Notes: generated by a model from the letters alone, not told the origin. A stretch of 64,000 nucleotides of DNA from Thiomicrorhabdus sp041583835 (GCF_041583835.1 NZ_JBFHFC010000002.1:124001-188000), one strand, 5' to 3'; shown: positions 37,142-46,652, counted from the first letter of the stretch. Made by a program: numbers and translations.

Positions 37142-38329
37142 TTACAGTTGATGGCGCAGGTCGCGCAGATTGAATCCCATCAGTTTAACATCAAGCTGCT
37201 TGCTGAGCGCAATCACCTTGAACGTTTCGCCCATCTCGTTGGGTAGAGTCAGGGTTTTAATCTGTTGGGCGATTCGGATTTGTTCGGTAATCGGCATATT
37301 CGGGTCGGAAGACATATCCAGTAGGCCGGTCGCCATTAAAAAATGTGCTTGAGTGGTGAAACCGGCCACCTTTAGGTTGCTGTCGTAAGCGGCTTCCGCC
37401 ACGGCGGTGAAATCCACGTGTGCGGTGATGTCCTGCAAACCCGGATAGAAAAAAGGATTGCTGTGAGCGCGGTGCTGGTAGTGGCAGCGCAACGTGCCCA
37501 TGACGCGGGCCGGCTGATAATATTCCTGACGGGTATAGCCGTAATCGACCAGTAGGATTAGGCCTTGCGACAAACTGTCGCTAAGTGCTCTCAGCCAGGG
37601 TTGAATGTTCAGATTAATTTCGGTCTCGTAGCCGAGTTCGGACACTTCGCCGATGTGGTTGATCAGCTGGTTGGCGAATTGCTGTAGTTTTTTGTCTGTG
37701 ATTTTATGGTAATCCCAGCCGAATTGTTGAGTACTTTCGTCGTATTGCACATGGCCGAGCAGGGCTTGCTGAGGTTCGATGCGGATTCGTTCGAACGGCA
37801 TCGCATCCAGAACCTCGTTTGCCAGAACGACGGCGGGAATCGGTTTTTCCGGCAAGCTATCCAGCCATATTATTTTTTTGTAAAGTTCGTCCGGAAGGTT
37901 TTCTTTAAGGGTGAATTGTTGACGTTCACGCAAGTCGGCACTGAGCTCGATGATAAAGTAGTTTTCCAGCGGTTCTTCCTGCGCCTGCAGTTCCAAAATG
38001 ATGTCTTTGGCCATGGTACCTTGCCCGGCACCGAATTCGATGATGTTGGGCGTGTCGAGTTGACTTAGAACCTGCATGGCTTGGCGTGCCAGGCAGCGCG
38101 AAAAGATCGGGGACACTTCGGGCGCGGTGATGAAGTCGCCTTGTTCGCCGATTTTCGGTAGTCCGCTAGCGTAATAACCTAAACCGGGTGTGTACAGAGC
38201 CATTTGCATAAATTGAGAAAACCGCATGATCGGGTGGCGGTTCAGGCTTCGCTGAATTTTTTCGCTTAATTGCTGGCTGTGTTGTCGAGCTTCTGCGGAC
38301 GGTTCCGGTAGGGTGTTTTTGGCTTTCAT
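37142..38329 (-). CDS. SAM-dependent methyltransferase, MidA/NDUFAF7 family
   Basis: The 395-residue protein has RFSQFMQMALYTPGLGYYAS near the N-terminus and EFGAGQGTMAKDII, the SAM-binding loop. ANEVLDAMPFERI and LLVDYGYTRQEYYQPARVMGTL follow. These are hallmarks of the PF02636 family. The mitochondrial member methylates an arginine in complex I subunit NDUFS2; the bacterial substrate is not known. It lies 27 bases upstream of uppP in the same direction. Confidence 0.9.
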   Translation of the reverse strand: MKAKNTLPEPSAEARQHSQQLSEKIQRSLNRHPIMRFSQFMQMALYTPGLGYYASGLPKIGEQGDFITAPEVSPIFSRCLARQAMQVLSQLDTPNIIEFGAGQGTMAKDIILELQAQEEPLENYFIIELSADLRERQQFTLKENLPDELYKKIIWLDSLPEKPIPAVVLANEVLDAMPFERIRIEPQQALLGHVQYDESTQQFGWDYHKITDKKLQQFANQLINHIGEVSELGYETEINLNIQPWLRALSDSLSQGLILLVDYGYTRQEYYQPARVMGTLRCHYQHRAHSNPFFYPGLQDITAHVDFTAVAEAAYDSNLKVAGFTTQAHFLMATGLLDMSSDPNMPITEQIRIAQQIKTLTLPNEMGETFKVIALSKQLDVKLMGFNLRDLRHQL

Positions 38330-38559
38330 AAGGCTAGGGAAAATGTTCTCAAAGTTGAGTGTGGTATTATGCTATAAAGTGCTTGAAACCACTAGCGATT
38401 ATGCGGAGAATGCAGAAATCGACCACTCTCCCAAGTTGAATGGAATGTTTGATTTGAGGCAGAGGAAAGAGTTCTGGTCTTTAGATTGCTTGGTACTGTT
38501 AAGGGGTGCTTAGCGGTTTTAAGTGAATGGATGTGTTGGACTGAGAAATAGAAAATATC

Positions 38560-39024
38560 ATGAAAGTCGGAATAAAAAAGCTACATGAAAATGAGTGGCA
38601 GGTGCATATGGGGTGTGCTTCAGTGAAGATGGATCGCTTTTCCGTCGCATTGCTGCATATTACCTTGGAGCACCTGATGGCGCTGGAGCATGGAGAAAGT
38701 CATTCGACTTTAAAAAGTTATGTGAAGTTGGGTTTGAAGTTGGATGACCTGGATGATCTTGGCTTGCAGAAAGTGTTGAGCGAAGTGGACAGTAAAGCGG
38801 TATTGGACTTGTTGATTTTGGCGAATCAATCCGACTTTACCGAACGTGTTCTGAGCAATATGGGCGGGATTCTCTCTCGACAGCTGCAGGCGGATTTGGC
38901 GTCGGTGGAAATGCCGCTTGAGCAACAGGCTAAAGAGTCGATTAAGCATCTTGTCGAAAAAATGTTCGATTTAGAGGCGTCCGGCAAAATCGAATTTATC
39001 AAAGAAGATACGCAATATATTTAA
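38560..39024 (+). CDS. FliG-like small protein 1
   Basis: The 154-residue protein is soluble and mainly helical after a short beta N-terminus (KKLHENEWQVHMG). Residues about 80-125 (VLDLLILANQSDFTERVLSNMG followed by ILSRQLQADLA) resemble the middle repeat of the flagellar switch protein FliG. A paralogous gene follows after 17 bases, so the two form an operon. I do not recognise a named family; the FliG resemblance is a pattern match, not an alignment. Confidence 0.65.
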   Translation: MKVGIKKLHENEWQVHMGCASVKMDRFSVALLHITLEHLMALEHGESHSTLKSYVKLGLKLDDLDDLGLQKVLSEVDSKAVLDLLILANQSDFTERVLSNMGGILSRQLQADLASVEMPLEQQAKESIKHLVEKMFDLEASGKIEFIKEDTQYI

Positions 39025-39041
39025 GCGGGTGGAGAACGGGG

Positions 39042-39512
39042 ATGGAAATTACAGCTAAGCGCGATAAAAGCGGCGAATATCAGTTGGAAATGGGACCGGT
39101 TACCCTGGCGTTGTCTCCTCAGATCATCGAAGCCTTGCATGCCGTGATCGACAAACGATTAAATCAATTCAGCGAGCAGGAAGCGCAGTTGCTGGATAAG
39201 AAGTTGCAGGCATATAAGGCTTTAGCGACTAAGATGTGCGCCGTCGACGACCGTATCTTTCAGACGTTTGCGCCTAAGATTACTTCGGAGCAGTTGGTGA
39301 CGTTGGTTCGTTTGGCGGAAGGCGACTCGTTGCGTGAAAAGGTGATGAGAAACCTGTCCAAACAAAACCGTCGTTTATTCGAAGAGGAGTTCGATTTGCA
39401 CGACAAAATTACGGTTAAGCACGCCTGTCTATATATGGAACAATTGGTTCCGTTGATTAAAAAGGCGGTGCAGCGCCAGAAAGAGATTCAAAGCGAGATG
39501 GACAATTCTTAA
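39042..39512 (+). CDS. FliG-like small protein 2
   Basis: The 156-residue protein shares the layout of the preceding gene product: a beta N-terminus (KRDKSGEYQLEMG), a long helix and then LVTLVRLAEGDSLREKVMRN with LSKQNRRLFEEEFD. This is again like the FliG middle domain, where the helix pair ends in a NMS-type motif. The two genes look like an old tandem duplication. No charged FliG C-terminal torque domain is present, so it is not FliG itself. Confidence 0.65.
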   Translation: MEITAKRDKSGEYQLEMGPVTLALSPQIIEALHAVIDKRLNQFSEQEAQLLDKKLQAYKALATKMCAVDDRIFQTFAPKITSEQLVTLVRLAEGDSLREKVMRNLSKQNRRLFEEEFDLHDKITVKHACLYMEQLVPLIKKAVQRQKEIQSEMDNS

Positions 39513-39513
39513 A

Positions 39514-39537
39514 AATCCGCTTCTGTAGCGGGTTATT
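39514..39537. terminator. Bidirectional hairpin between convergent genes
   Basis: AATCCGC-ttctgta-GCGGGTT forms a 7-bp stem (one T-G pair) with A and T runs on either side. It sits between the FliG-like operon and folB and overlaps the folB stop. Confidence 0.6.
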
Positions 39538-39901
39538 TCTCTATCGACGGATTGTCGCGGGTGATAATCAAACCGACCGTTTCGGTCTCTTCAACCGCTT
39601 GCGGTTTACTGACTTTCAAACGGATTTTGCGCACCGCTTGGTGGTGGCTGAAAATATGTTCGCAAATCGCTTCCACCAGACTTTCCAGTAATTCATAACG
39701 GCTTGATTCGACAAGCTCGATGACTTCATCCGAAACCTGTTTGTAATTGACCGTGTCTTGAATCGCATCGCTCTTTGCCGCTTTGCCGATCGGAAGATGC
39801 ATGTCGATATCGAAAATCAACGGTTGGCGGTTTTGGCGCTCCCATTCGTAAATACCGATAATGGCTTGGGTTTTAAGGCCTTGAATAAAGATGATGTCCA
39901 T
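39533..39901 (-). CDS. folB: Dihydroneopterin aldolase
   Basis: FolB cleaves dihydroneopterin in folate synthesis. The 122-residue protein shows IFIQGLKTQAIIGIYEWERQ, VNYKQVSDEVIELV, SRYELLESLVEAI and IRLKVSKPQAVEET, with normal length. It is divergent from plsY, the arrangement seen in many gammaproteobacteria. Confidence 0.95.
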   Translation of the reverse strand: MDIIFIQGLKTQAIIGIYEWERQNRQPLIFDIDMHLPIGKAAKSDAIQDTVNYKQVSDEVIELVESSRYELLESLVEAICEHIFSHHQAVRKIRLKVSKPQAVEETETVGLIITRDNPSIEK

Positions 39902-40040
39902 GAGTTTTCTGTCCGTCCGGCAAGTAGGAGGCCGCGTTTAAAGGATTTATCTGAACGCTTATTATCTACTTCTAGTAAAATCATTCAATCAAAAGTAGGG
40001 CTAGCTTTACCAAAGCGGGTAAAAGGAAGGTTATTCAAAA

Positions 40041-40646
40041 ATGGAATTAATGGCGATTTTATTTCTGGTCGGGGCCTATTTATTAGGTTCGTTGTCATCG
40101 GCGATTATTGTTTGTAAATTAATGGGGTATGACGATCCGCGCCAGGGCGGTTCGGGGAATCCCGGTGCGACTAACGTAAAGCGCCTATATGGCAACAAGC
40201 CAGCGGCGATTACTTTAGTGGGTGATATGTTGAAAGGGGTGTTGCCGGTCGTGGCGGCGCATTGGGCGGCACTTTCTCCGGAGATGATTGCGTTGGTTGG
40301 TTTTGCGGCCTTTATCGGTCATTTATATCCGGTGTTTTTCGGTTTTCACGGCGGTAAAGGTGTCGCGACCATGTTGGGTGTGATGTTCGGATTGTCGTTG
40401 CCGATCGGTTTGGCAGTCGCCGGAACCTGGTTGTTTGTCGCCAAGGTGTTAAAAATCTCTTCGTTATCTGCGTTGATCGCGACCGCTCTGGCGCCGTTAT
40501 ATGTTTATTTTCTATCCGGTGAAATGACTTGGGTGGGCGTAACGTTGGTGATGACGGTTATTCTGTTCTGGCGACATAAAGGGAATATTCAGCGCTTGCT
40601 GAGTGGTGAAGAGAGTCAGATCAAGAATACTCAGAAAAACGATTGA
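40041..40646 (+). CDS. plsY: Acyl-phosphate glycerol-3-phosphate acyltransferase
   Basis: PlsY starts phospholipid synthesis by acylating glycerol-3-phosphate with acyl phosphate, at the inner membrane. The 201-residue protein has AYLLGSLSSAIIVCK, GGSGNPGATNVKRLYG, a FHGGKGVATMLG loop and several hydrophobic helices. A second in-frame ATG three codons later is also possible; AAGGAAGG lies about 11 bases upstream. Confidence 0.95.
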   Translation: MELMAILFLVGAYLLGSLSSAIIVCKLMGYDDPRQGGSGNPGATNVKRLYGNKPAAITLVGDMLKGVLPVVAAHWAALSPEMIALVGFAAFIGHLYPVFFGFHGGKGVATMLGVMFGLSLPIGLAVAGTWLFVAKVLKISSLSALIATALAPLYVYFLSGEMTWVGVTLVMTVILFWRHKGNIQRLLSGEESQIKNTQKND

Positions 40647-40655
40647 AATCGTTTG

Positions 40656-40688
40656 AGCAGACTGGAGTGTTTTCCAGTCCGCTTTTTA
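40656..40688 (+). terminator. Rho-independent terminator after plsY
   Basis: GACTGGA-gtgttt-TCCAGTC, extended by AGC/GCT around one mismatch, is followed by TTTTT. It ends the plsY transcript before convergent tsaD. Confidence 0.88.
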
Positions 40689-40717
40689 AGCGACGCGTCA
40701 ACTTGAATGGCGACGGT

Positions 40718-41755
40718 TTAAATGGCCGGTAGCTCTTCCAAAGACCATCTCGGCGTAGTCGCAAAGTTCAAATCGTTATGCTGACCCGCCAATAAGCGTT
40801 GCGCTCCGGCATAAGCAATCATGGCGCCGTTATCGGTGCAGAATTCCAAACGAGGGTAGAACACCTCTCCACGTCTTTTCTTCATTAGATGATCAAGTTT
40901 TGCGCGAATTTCCCGGTTGGCGCTCACGCCGCCCGACACCACCAATCGATTCAAGCCTTCCTGTTCCAAAGCGCGTTTGCATTTGATGCTTAAGGTGTCG
41001 GCAACCGCCAGTTCGAAAGCGCGGCAAATATCCGCTTTGGTCTGTTCGGTCGCATCGTTGTTTTCAACTGCATCCAGCCAAGTGTTTAATGTGAACGTCT
41101 TCAGTCCGCTGAAACTCATGTCCAAGCCGGGGCGATCCACCATCGGGCGCGGAAACTTATAGCGAGTCGCGTCGCCTTTAAGAGCCAGGTTGGATACGTT
41201 CGGGCCGCCCGGATAACCGAGTTCAAGCATTTTAGCGGTTTTATCAAACGCCTCTCCGGCGGCATCGTCCAAGGTGTCACCGAGTACTTTGTATCGGCCA
41301 ATGCCGTCAACCCGGATGATCATGCTGTGACCGCCCGATACCAATAGACATATAAAAGGAAACTCGGGTTGATTCTCTTCCAGCATGGGGGCGAGCAGGT
41401 GGCCTTCCATGTGGTGAACGCCGACAGCCGGAACTTGCCAGGCATACGCCAGGCTTCTGGCAACCGAAGCACCGGCAAGCAGGGCGCCCATTAATCCCGG
41501 TCCAGCAGTGTAAGCAACACCTTGAATGTCTTTTGGTGAGACGTCGGCGTCATTCAAAGTCTGTAATATCAGTGGAGCCAGTTTCTGAATATGGTCGCGC
41601 GAAGCGAGTTCGGGGACGACTCCTCCGTATTGAGCATGCAGTTCCATCTGGGTATATAATGTGTGGGCTATCAAGCCCTTTTTAGTGTGATAAAGCGCTA
41701 CGCCGGTCTCGTCGCAGGAGCTTTCGATACCTAGAACTAAAAGAGAATCTGTCAT
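40718..41755 (-). CDS. tsaD: tRNA threonylcarbamoyladenosine synthase subunit TsaD
   Basis: TsaD makes the t6A modification at position 37 of ANN-decoding tRNAs. The 345-residue ASKHA-fold protein has VLGIESSCDETGVALY, the metal site GVHHMEGHL, FICLLVSGGHSMI, DDAAGEAFDK and VSGGVSANREIR with FCTDNGAMIAYAG. It is divergent from rpsU, a conserved gammaproteobacterial arrangement. Confidence 0.97.
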   Translation of the reverse strand: MTDSLLVLGIESSCDETGVALYHTKKGLIAHTLYTQMELHAQYGGVVPELASRDHIQKLAPLILQTLNDADVSPKDIQGVAYTAGPGLMGALLAGASVARSLAYAWQVPAVGVHHMEGHLLAPMLEENQPEFPFICLLVSGGHSMIIRVDGIGRYKVLGDTLDDAAGEAFDKTAKMLELGYPGGPNVSNLALKGDATRYKFPRPMVDRPGLDMSFSGLKTFTLNTWLDAVENNDATEQTKADICRAFELAVADTLSIKCKRALEQEGLNRLVVSGGVSANREIRAKLDHLMKKRRGEVFYPRLEFCTDNGAMIAYAGAQRLLAGQHNDLNFATTPRWSLEELPAI

Positions 41756-41823
41756 GTTTGTTACTCAAAGCCGTCAAAGTGGCTGAATTTTAACAAAATA
41801 ATCGTCTTTTATTGGAAAAAGGT

Positions 41824-41852
41824 TTGCAAAAAAGTAATTGGAAATTTATAAT
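41824..41852 (+). promoter_or_regulatory. rpsU operon promoter
   Basis: TTGCAA and TATAAT are separated by exactly 17 bases, a near-consensus sigma-70 promoter. Expected transcription start is about 41859, giving a leader of about 70 bases before rpsU. Confidence 0.82.
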
Positions 41853-41929
41853 TCCACGTTTTCCGCTGTCTCCTTTAATCTTGAGAGGGATGACATGAAC
41901 CGAATTCAAAAAATTTAATAGGTAATAGT

Positions 41930-42145
41930 ATGCCAAGCGTAAAAATCAGAGATACAGAACCATTTGACGTAGCACTACGTCGTTTTAAGCGTGCTTGTGA
42001 AAAAGCAGGTGTGTTAACTGAAGCACGTAAGCGTGAGTTTTATGAGAAGCCAACTTGGGCTCGTAAGCGCATGAAAGCTGCAGCGGTTAAGCGTTTAGCT
42101 AAGCGTTTGTCGCGTGAGAACCGTCGCACGACTCGTATGTACTAA
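41930..42145 (+). CDS. rpsU: 30S ribosomal protein bS21
   Basis: The 71-residue, Arg/Lys-rich protein is complete: MPSVKIRDTEPFDVALRRFK at the start, FYEKPTWARKRMKAAAVKR in the middle and the basic C-terminus RENRRTTRMY. It is the first gene of the macromolecular synthesis operon together with yqeY, dnaG and rpoD. Confidence 0.98.
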   Translation: MPSVKIRDTEPFDVALRRFKRACEKAGVLTEARKREFYEKPTWARKRMKAAAVKRLAKRLSRENRRTTRMY

Positions 42146-42159
42146 GAGCGGAGTGATTC

Positions 42160-42609
42160 GTGTCTAGTGAGTTGAAAGCACAACTGACGGCATCCATGAA
42201 GGATGCCATGAAAGCAAAAGAAAAAGAACGCTTAGTCGTTATTCGTTCTATGCTTGCCGCAGTCAAACAGGTTGAGATTGATAATCGAATTGAGTTGGAC
42301 GATGCGGGGGTGTTGGCTGTATTAGATAAGGCTATGAAGCAACGTCGCGACGCGCAGCAACAGTATATGGATGCCGATCGTCAGGATCTTGCCGATCAAG
42401 AAGCCTTTGAAATGACGGTAATCCAAGACTTTATGCCGCAAGCATTGACGGAAGACGAAATCAACAAGCTTATTGACGACGCCATGGCTGAAACGGGCGC
42501 AAGCTCCATGCAGGACATGGGCAAGGTTATGGGTCAGTTAAAACCTCAAATGCAAGGCCGCGCCGATATGGGTGAAGTCAGCAAGTTGATTAAAGCCAAG
42601 TTGAGCTAA
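42160..42609 (+). CDS. yqeY: GatB/YqeY domain protein
   Basis: The 149-residue protein starts with GTG. It resembles the tRNA-binding tail of GatB and shows SMKDAMKAKEKERLVVIRSM, EIDNRIELDD, QRRDAQQQY and the C-terminal GRADMGEVSKLIKAKL. The function of free YqeY is unclear; it may act on tRNA or amidotransferase. It lies between rpsU and dnaG. Confidence 0.93.
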   Translation: MSSELKAQLTASMKDAMKAKEKERLVVIRSMLAAVKQVEIDNRIELDDAGVLAVLDKAMKQRRDAQQQYMDADRQDLADQEAFEMTVIQDFMPQALTEDEINKLIDDAMAETGASSMQDMGKVMGQLKPQMQGRADMGEVSKLIKAKLS

Positions 42610-42646
42610 AAACTTTTTTACCGGACTTTAACGAGTCGCTTCCATG

Positions 42647-42681
42647 AAAAACCTACCAGCTGAAAAGTTGGTGGGTTTTTT
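42647..42681 (+). terminator. Hairpin between yqeY and dnaG
   Basis: AAAACCTACCAGC pairs with GTTGGTGGGTTTT around TGAAAA and is followed by T residues. It resembles the partial terminator known between rpsU and dnaG in E. coli, which lowers primase relative to bS21. Confidence 0.8.
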
Positions 42682-42725
42682 GCGTTTTAAGGGGTGTGTA
42701 TTTTTCTGTGGATAAGGTGTGAGTA

Positions 42726-44501
42726 GTGGCGAATCAATCGGGTTCCATTCCGCGTTCCTTTATTGAAAATTTGTTGGCGCGCGCAGATATTGTGCAGGTC
42801 ATCAATCAAAGAGTGCCCCTGAAAAAAGCAGGCGGGACCTATAAAGCCTGCTGTCCTTTTCATGACGAAAAAACCCCTTCTTTCAATGTAAATCCGGCAA
42901 AGCAGTTTTATCACTGTTTTGGTTGTGGTGCGAGCGGCGACGCTTTGAAATTTTTAATGGAATATGACGGTCTTTCTTTTGTGGAGGCGGTCGAATCCTT
43001 GGCGGCGCAGTTCGGCATGGAAGTTCCACGAGAAAAATTATCCCCCAAGCAGCAAGAGCAGCAGCAAATCAAACAGCAGCAACAGCTGGATTTGTATGAA
43101 GTGATGAGGATGGCGGCAAAGTTCTATCGTCATCAGTTGAGGGATCATCCCGCTTCAGCCGAAGCGAAGAATTACCTTAAAGCGAGAGGCTTGAGTGCCG
43201 AAATAGCCAAAGAATATGTGATTGGTTTTGCTCCTCCCGGTTGGGATAGCCTGGTTTCCGGCTTGCGTGCGGATGCAAGGCTTAAGCAGCAGTTGATCGA
43301 AGTCGGCATGTTGATTGAGAAAGACGACGGTAAAACCTACGATCGTTTCCGTCACCGTATCATGTTTCCGATTCGTGACGGGCGAGGGCGAGTGGTTGCG
43401 TTCGGCGGGCGGGTTCTCGGTGACGACCAGCCAAAGTATTTGAACTCGCCGGAAACACCGATCTTCCATAAAAGTTATGCCTTATACGGTCTGTACGAGA
43501 TGCGTCAGACGCGTGAAAAGTTCGACCATATTCTGGTTGTAGAAGGGTATATGGATGTTGTTGCGCTGGCGCAGTTCGGCTTACGGAATGCGGTGGCCAC
43601 TTTGGGAACGGCGACGACCGTCGACCATCTGGCGATGTTGTTCCGCCAAGTCAACGAGGTCGTGTTCTGTTTTGACGGCGACCAGGCCGGATTGAAAGCG
43701 GCATGGAAAGCGATGGAATTATCCTTGCCGTTGATGGAAGGGGAGCGTTCGGTTAAGTTCCTGTTTTTGCCGGAGGGCGAAGACCCGGATTCAATGGTGC
43801 GAAAAGAGGGGCTTGAAGCGTTTCAAGTGAGAGTGAAGGGCGCTTTATCGTTGTCCGATTTTTTATTGCAGGGACTGCAAGGGAAACTATCGTTTCCGGT
43901 CGGTTCGATCGAGGGACGCCAACAATTGGTCTCTCTGGCAACGCCATTTGTCCAGTTGGCGAAAGGCTTGTACCAATATCTATTGGTCGAAGGTTTGGCT
44001 GAGTTAGTTGGTCTGCCGGCATGGAGATTGGAAAAACAGTTGAATGTTTATTCCGGTTTTGCCGGTGCTAAAAAAGATCAGTCAAAGCCGAATAAATCAG
44101 CCTTGCCGACGGTAAGTAAAATGGTGACCTTGCCGTTAAAATTGGTACGCATTTTATTGCGTAGGCCGGGTTGGGCAGAATTTTTTCCGGAAAATTTCTC
44201 TCAAGACCTTTTAAAAACGACTAATCGTGACTATCAAGTACTGGGCGGCACGATTAAAAGTATTGTCGAGCACTCTTTTATTGCCGAATCTGCACTACAT
44301 TGGTTAGCGCAAAACGGTTTTCAGCCTGAGTTGGAATTGATTCAGCGTTCGGAGATGCCGGATGACGACCAGTTTTTAAGAGCGGAATTCGATGTGGCGA
44401 TTGTGGCGTTGGCCGTGGCGTTGGGAGAGGAAAAGCTTGGTCGATCCGGTTGGGATTTAACCGAGATGATCAAGTTGCAAAGTTTGGCCAGGGAAAAGTA
44501 G
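42726..44501 (+). CDS. dnaG: DNA primase
   Basis: DnaG makes RNA primers at replication forks. The 591-residue protein starts with GTG and has a CHC2 zinc domain (C..H at KACCPFHDEKTPSF, then FYHCFGCGASGD), residues about 40-65. The N-terminal polymerase core follows, and the TOPRIM segment ILVVEGYMDVVAL, with FCFDGDQAG, lies near 265-320. The C-terminal helicase-binding region is more divergent, as usual. Complete. Confidence 0.97.
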   Translation: MANQSGSIPRSFIENLLARADIVQVINQRVPLKKAGGTYKACCPFHDEKTPSFNVNPAKQFYHCFGCGASGDALKFLMEYDGLSFVEAVESLAAQFGMEVPREKLSPKQQEQQQIKQQQQLDLYEVMRMAAKFYRHQLRDHPASAEAKNYLKARGLSAEIAKEYVIGFAPPGWDSLVSGLRADARLKQQLIEVGMLIEKDDGKTYDRFRHRIMFPIRDGRGRVVAFGGRVLGDDQPKYLNSPETPIFHKSYALYGLYEMRQTREKFDHILVVEGYMDVVALAQFGLRNAVATLGTATTVDHLAMLFRQVNEVVFCFDGDQAGLKAAWKAMELSLPLMEGERSVKFLFLPEGEDPDSMVRKEGLEAFQVRVKGALSLSDFLLQGLQGKLSFPVGSIEGRQQLVSLATPFVQLAKGLYQYLLVEGLAELVGLPAWRLEKQLNVYSGFAGAKKDQSKPNKSALPTVSKMVTLPLKLVRILLRRPGWAEFFPENFSQDLLKTTNRDYQVLGGTIKSIVEHSFIAESALHWLAQNGFQPELELIQRSEMPDDDQFLRAEFDVAIVALAVALGEEKLGRSGWDLTEMIKLQSLAREK

Positions 44502-44668
44502 TCGAAACCTGGTTTATAGATTGCTTGCAATTAAACTAAGACAATAGAATTTATAGATTTTTAAGTAAAACCAAAGAAAATTCAGTATAATAACGGGTTC
44601 CGTTTTTTCTGTGTGCGGCAAGTGTCAACGCGCACCGAGAGTTAGAGTCCAAAAGTATCGAGGCAGAC

Positions 44669-46453
44669 ATGACAAAAGTTGAAAGAAAGCAGCAGTTAAT
44701 TGATTTGATCGAGCGTGCCAAGGAGTTAGGTTATCTAACTTATGCCGATGTAAACGATGTTTTGCCCGATGATATCGAAGAAGATCAGTTAGGGCAAGTC
44801 CTGACGATCTTGAAAGATTTCGGGATTCAACTGTTTGATACTGCGCCGGACGAAGACGAGTTATTGACTAAAGACGGTGAGATGTTCGACGATGCGGCTG
44901 CGGAAGCGGCGATTTCGGCCTTGGCGGAAGTGGATTCCGAATTCGGTCGTACGACTGACCCTGTACGTATGTACATGCGTGAAATGGGATCGGTCGAGCT
45001 ACTGACCCGTCACGGAGAAATTGAAATCGCCAAGCGTATCGAATCCGGCATTCGTGAAATGTTGGACGCGTTGGCGACATACCCTATTTTTGCCGATCAG
45101 ATTTTGCAGACATTCACGAAAATGGACGACGGTGAAGGTAAAGTTGCCGATGTCATCCAAGGTTTCGTACGTCCGGGTGATTTGGTGGACGTGCCTGTTG
45201 AAGAACTTTCTCCTGACAGCGATAACCAAGAGCCGAAAGAAGACGGTGTCGATCCGGAAGAGTTGGCTGAATTCTTGAAAGTGTTGGAGAAGTTGAATGC
45301 GGCGGCGCTTGAGGCCGAAGCTAAATTCGGTTTCGAAGACCCTAAAGCAGCGAAGAAAAGAGAAGCTGTGGTCGAACACCTGCAGACGGTTAAGATTACA
45401 CCTGCATTCTCAAACCGTTTGATTAAGCAGATTAAGATGAAGATTGCCGGGATTCGCGAGCAAGAACGTATTATCGTCGATATGGTTATGCGTCAAATTA
45501 AAGTGCCTCGTCCTATTTTCCTGGAAACCTTTGTCGGTTCCGAAACCAATTACGAGATGATCGATCGTCTGATCGAAAAAACGCCGGAATTGACCGAGCA
45601 GCTGGAAATGGTTCGTTCTGACGTTAAGCGCGCTCAAAAGCGTTTGGCGATGATTTCTAAAGCAGAGAAGATGCCGATCGCCGTTTACAAATCTACTTAT
45701 AAAGATTTGAGTAAGGCCGAAAACAAAGCGCGTATCGCTAAGCGTGAAATGATCGAAGCCAACTTGCGTTTGGTTATCTCGATTGCTAAAAAATACACCA
45801 ACCGCGGTTTACAGTTCTTGGATTTAATCCAGGAAGGAAACATCGGTTTGATGAAAGCGGTTGATAAGTTCGAATACCGTCGTGGTTATAAGTTCTCGAC
45901 TTATGCGACATGGTGGATTCGTCAGGCGATTACCCGTTCGATTGCCGATCAGGCGCGTACCATCCGTATTCCGGTACACATGATCGAGACCATCAATAAG
46001 CTAAACCGTATTCAGCGTCAGTTGCTTCAGAAGATGGGTCGTGAACCGACTCCGGAAGAGTTGGCCGAAGAGATGGAAATGCCGGAAGATAAGATTCGCA
46101 AGGTGATGAAAATCGCCAAAGAGCCTATCTCTATGGAAACACCGATCGGTGACGACGAAGATTCTTCATTGGGTGATTTCATCGAAGACTCTAACATCCT
46201 GTCTCCTCAGGATGCAGCAGATGCCGAAGGTATGAGTGAAACCGTTCGTGAAATGTTGAGTACTTTGACTCCGAGAGAAGCTAAGGTATTGCGTATGCGT
46301 TTCGGTTTGAGCATGAACACCGACCACACCTTGGAAGAAGTTGGTAAGCAGTTTGACGTGACTCGTGAACGTATCCGTCAGATCGAAGCCAAAGCGTTGC
46401 GTAAGTTGCGTCATCCAAGCCGTGCGGAACGTCTGAAAAGCTTCCTGGACTAA
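44669..46453 (+). CDS. rpoD: RNA polymerase sigma factor RpoD (sigma-70)
   Basis: The 594-residue housekeeping sigma factor has region 1.1 at the N-terminus, region 1.2 with DPVRMYMREMG, and the long non-conserved insert. Regions 2.1-2.4 include KFEYRRGYKFSTYATWW and QAITRSIADQARTIRIP. Region 3 and region 4.2, with TLEEVGKQFDVTRERIRQIE, complete it. It ends the operon, directly before a tRNA gene. Confidence 0.98.
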   Translation: MTKVERKQQLIDLIERAKELGYLTYADVNDVLPDDIEEDQLGQVLTILKDFGIQLFDTAPDEDELLTKDGEMFDDAAAEAAISALAEVDSEFGRTTDPVRMYMREMGSVELLTRHGEIEIAKRIESGIREMLDALATYPIFADQILQTFTKMDDGEGKVADVIQGFVRPGDLVDVPVEELSPDSDNQEPKEDGVDPEELAEFLKVLEKLNAAALEAEAKFGFEDPKAAKKREAVVEHLQTVKITPAFSNRLIKQIKMKIAGIREQERIIVDMVMRQIKVPRPIFLETFVGSETNYEMIDRLIEKTPELTEQLEMVRSDVKRAQKRLAMISKAEKMPIAVYKSTYKDLSKAENKARIAKREMIEANLRLVISIAKKYTNRGLQFLDLIQEGNIGLMKAVDKFEYRRGYKFSTYATWWIRQAITRSIADQARTIRIPVHMIETINKLNRIQRQLLQKMGREPTPEELAEEMEMPEDKIRKVMKIAKEPISMETPIGDDEDSSLGDFIEDSNILSPQDAADAEGMSETVREMLSTLTPREAKVLRMRFGLSMNTDHTLEEVGKQFDVTRERIRQIEAKALRKLRHPSRAERLKSFLD

Positions 46454-46575
46454 TCCTGTCAGACCCGGTTCCGTCAATCTTGGGATCGGGTGATAAAATC
46501 ATTTCATAATAAGGTGCTTGTCGCTATAATAAGCACCTCAAAATGAACAGCCCTGTTCATTTCGCTTCCCATTCG

Positions 46576-46652
46576 GGGCCCTTAGCTCAGTTGGTTAGAG
46601 CACTCGACTCATAATCGATAGGTCCACGGTTCAAGTCCGTGAGGGCCCACCA
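46576..46652 (+). tRNA. ileX: tRNA with CAT anticodon, probably tRNA-Ile2
   Basis: The cloverleaf is complete: acceptor GGGCCCT / AGGGCCC, D-arm GCTC / GAGC, anticodon CAT at 46610-46612, T-arm CACGG / CCGTG, and an encoded CCA at 46650-46652. Base 27:43 is a C-T mismatch. The acceptor and anticodon stems resemble the isoleucine tRNA whose C34 is changed to lysidine more than elongator tRNA-Met. Its 3' 45 bases are repeated at 56299, the other end of an integrated island. Confidence 0.93.
46608..46652 (+). repeat. attL: Left attachment site, 45-bp direct repeat in the tRNA
   Basis: The segment from the anticodon loop through CCA is identical to 56299-56343. The integrase gene lies 102 bases inward, the usual layout for tRNA-specific tyrosine recombinases. 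Confidence 0.93.
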
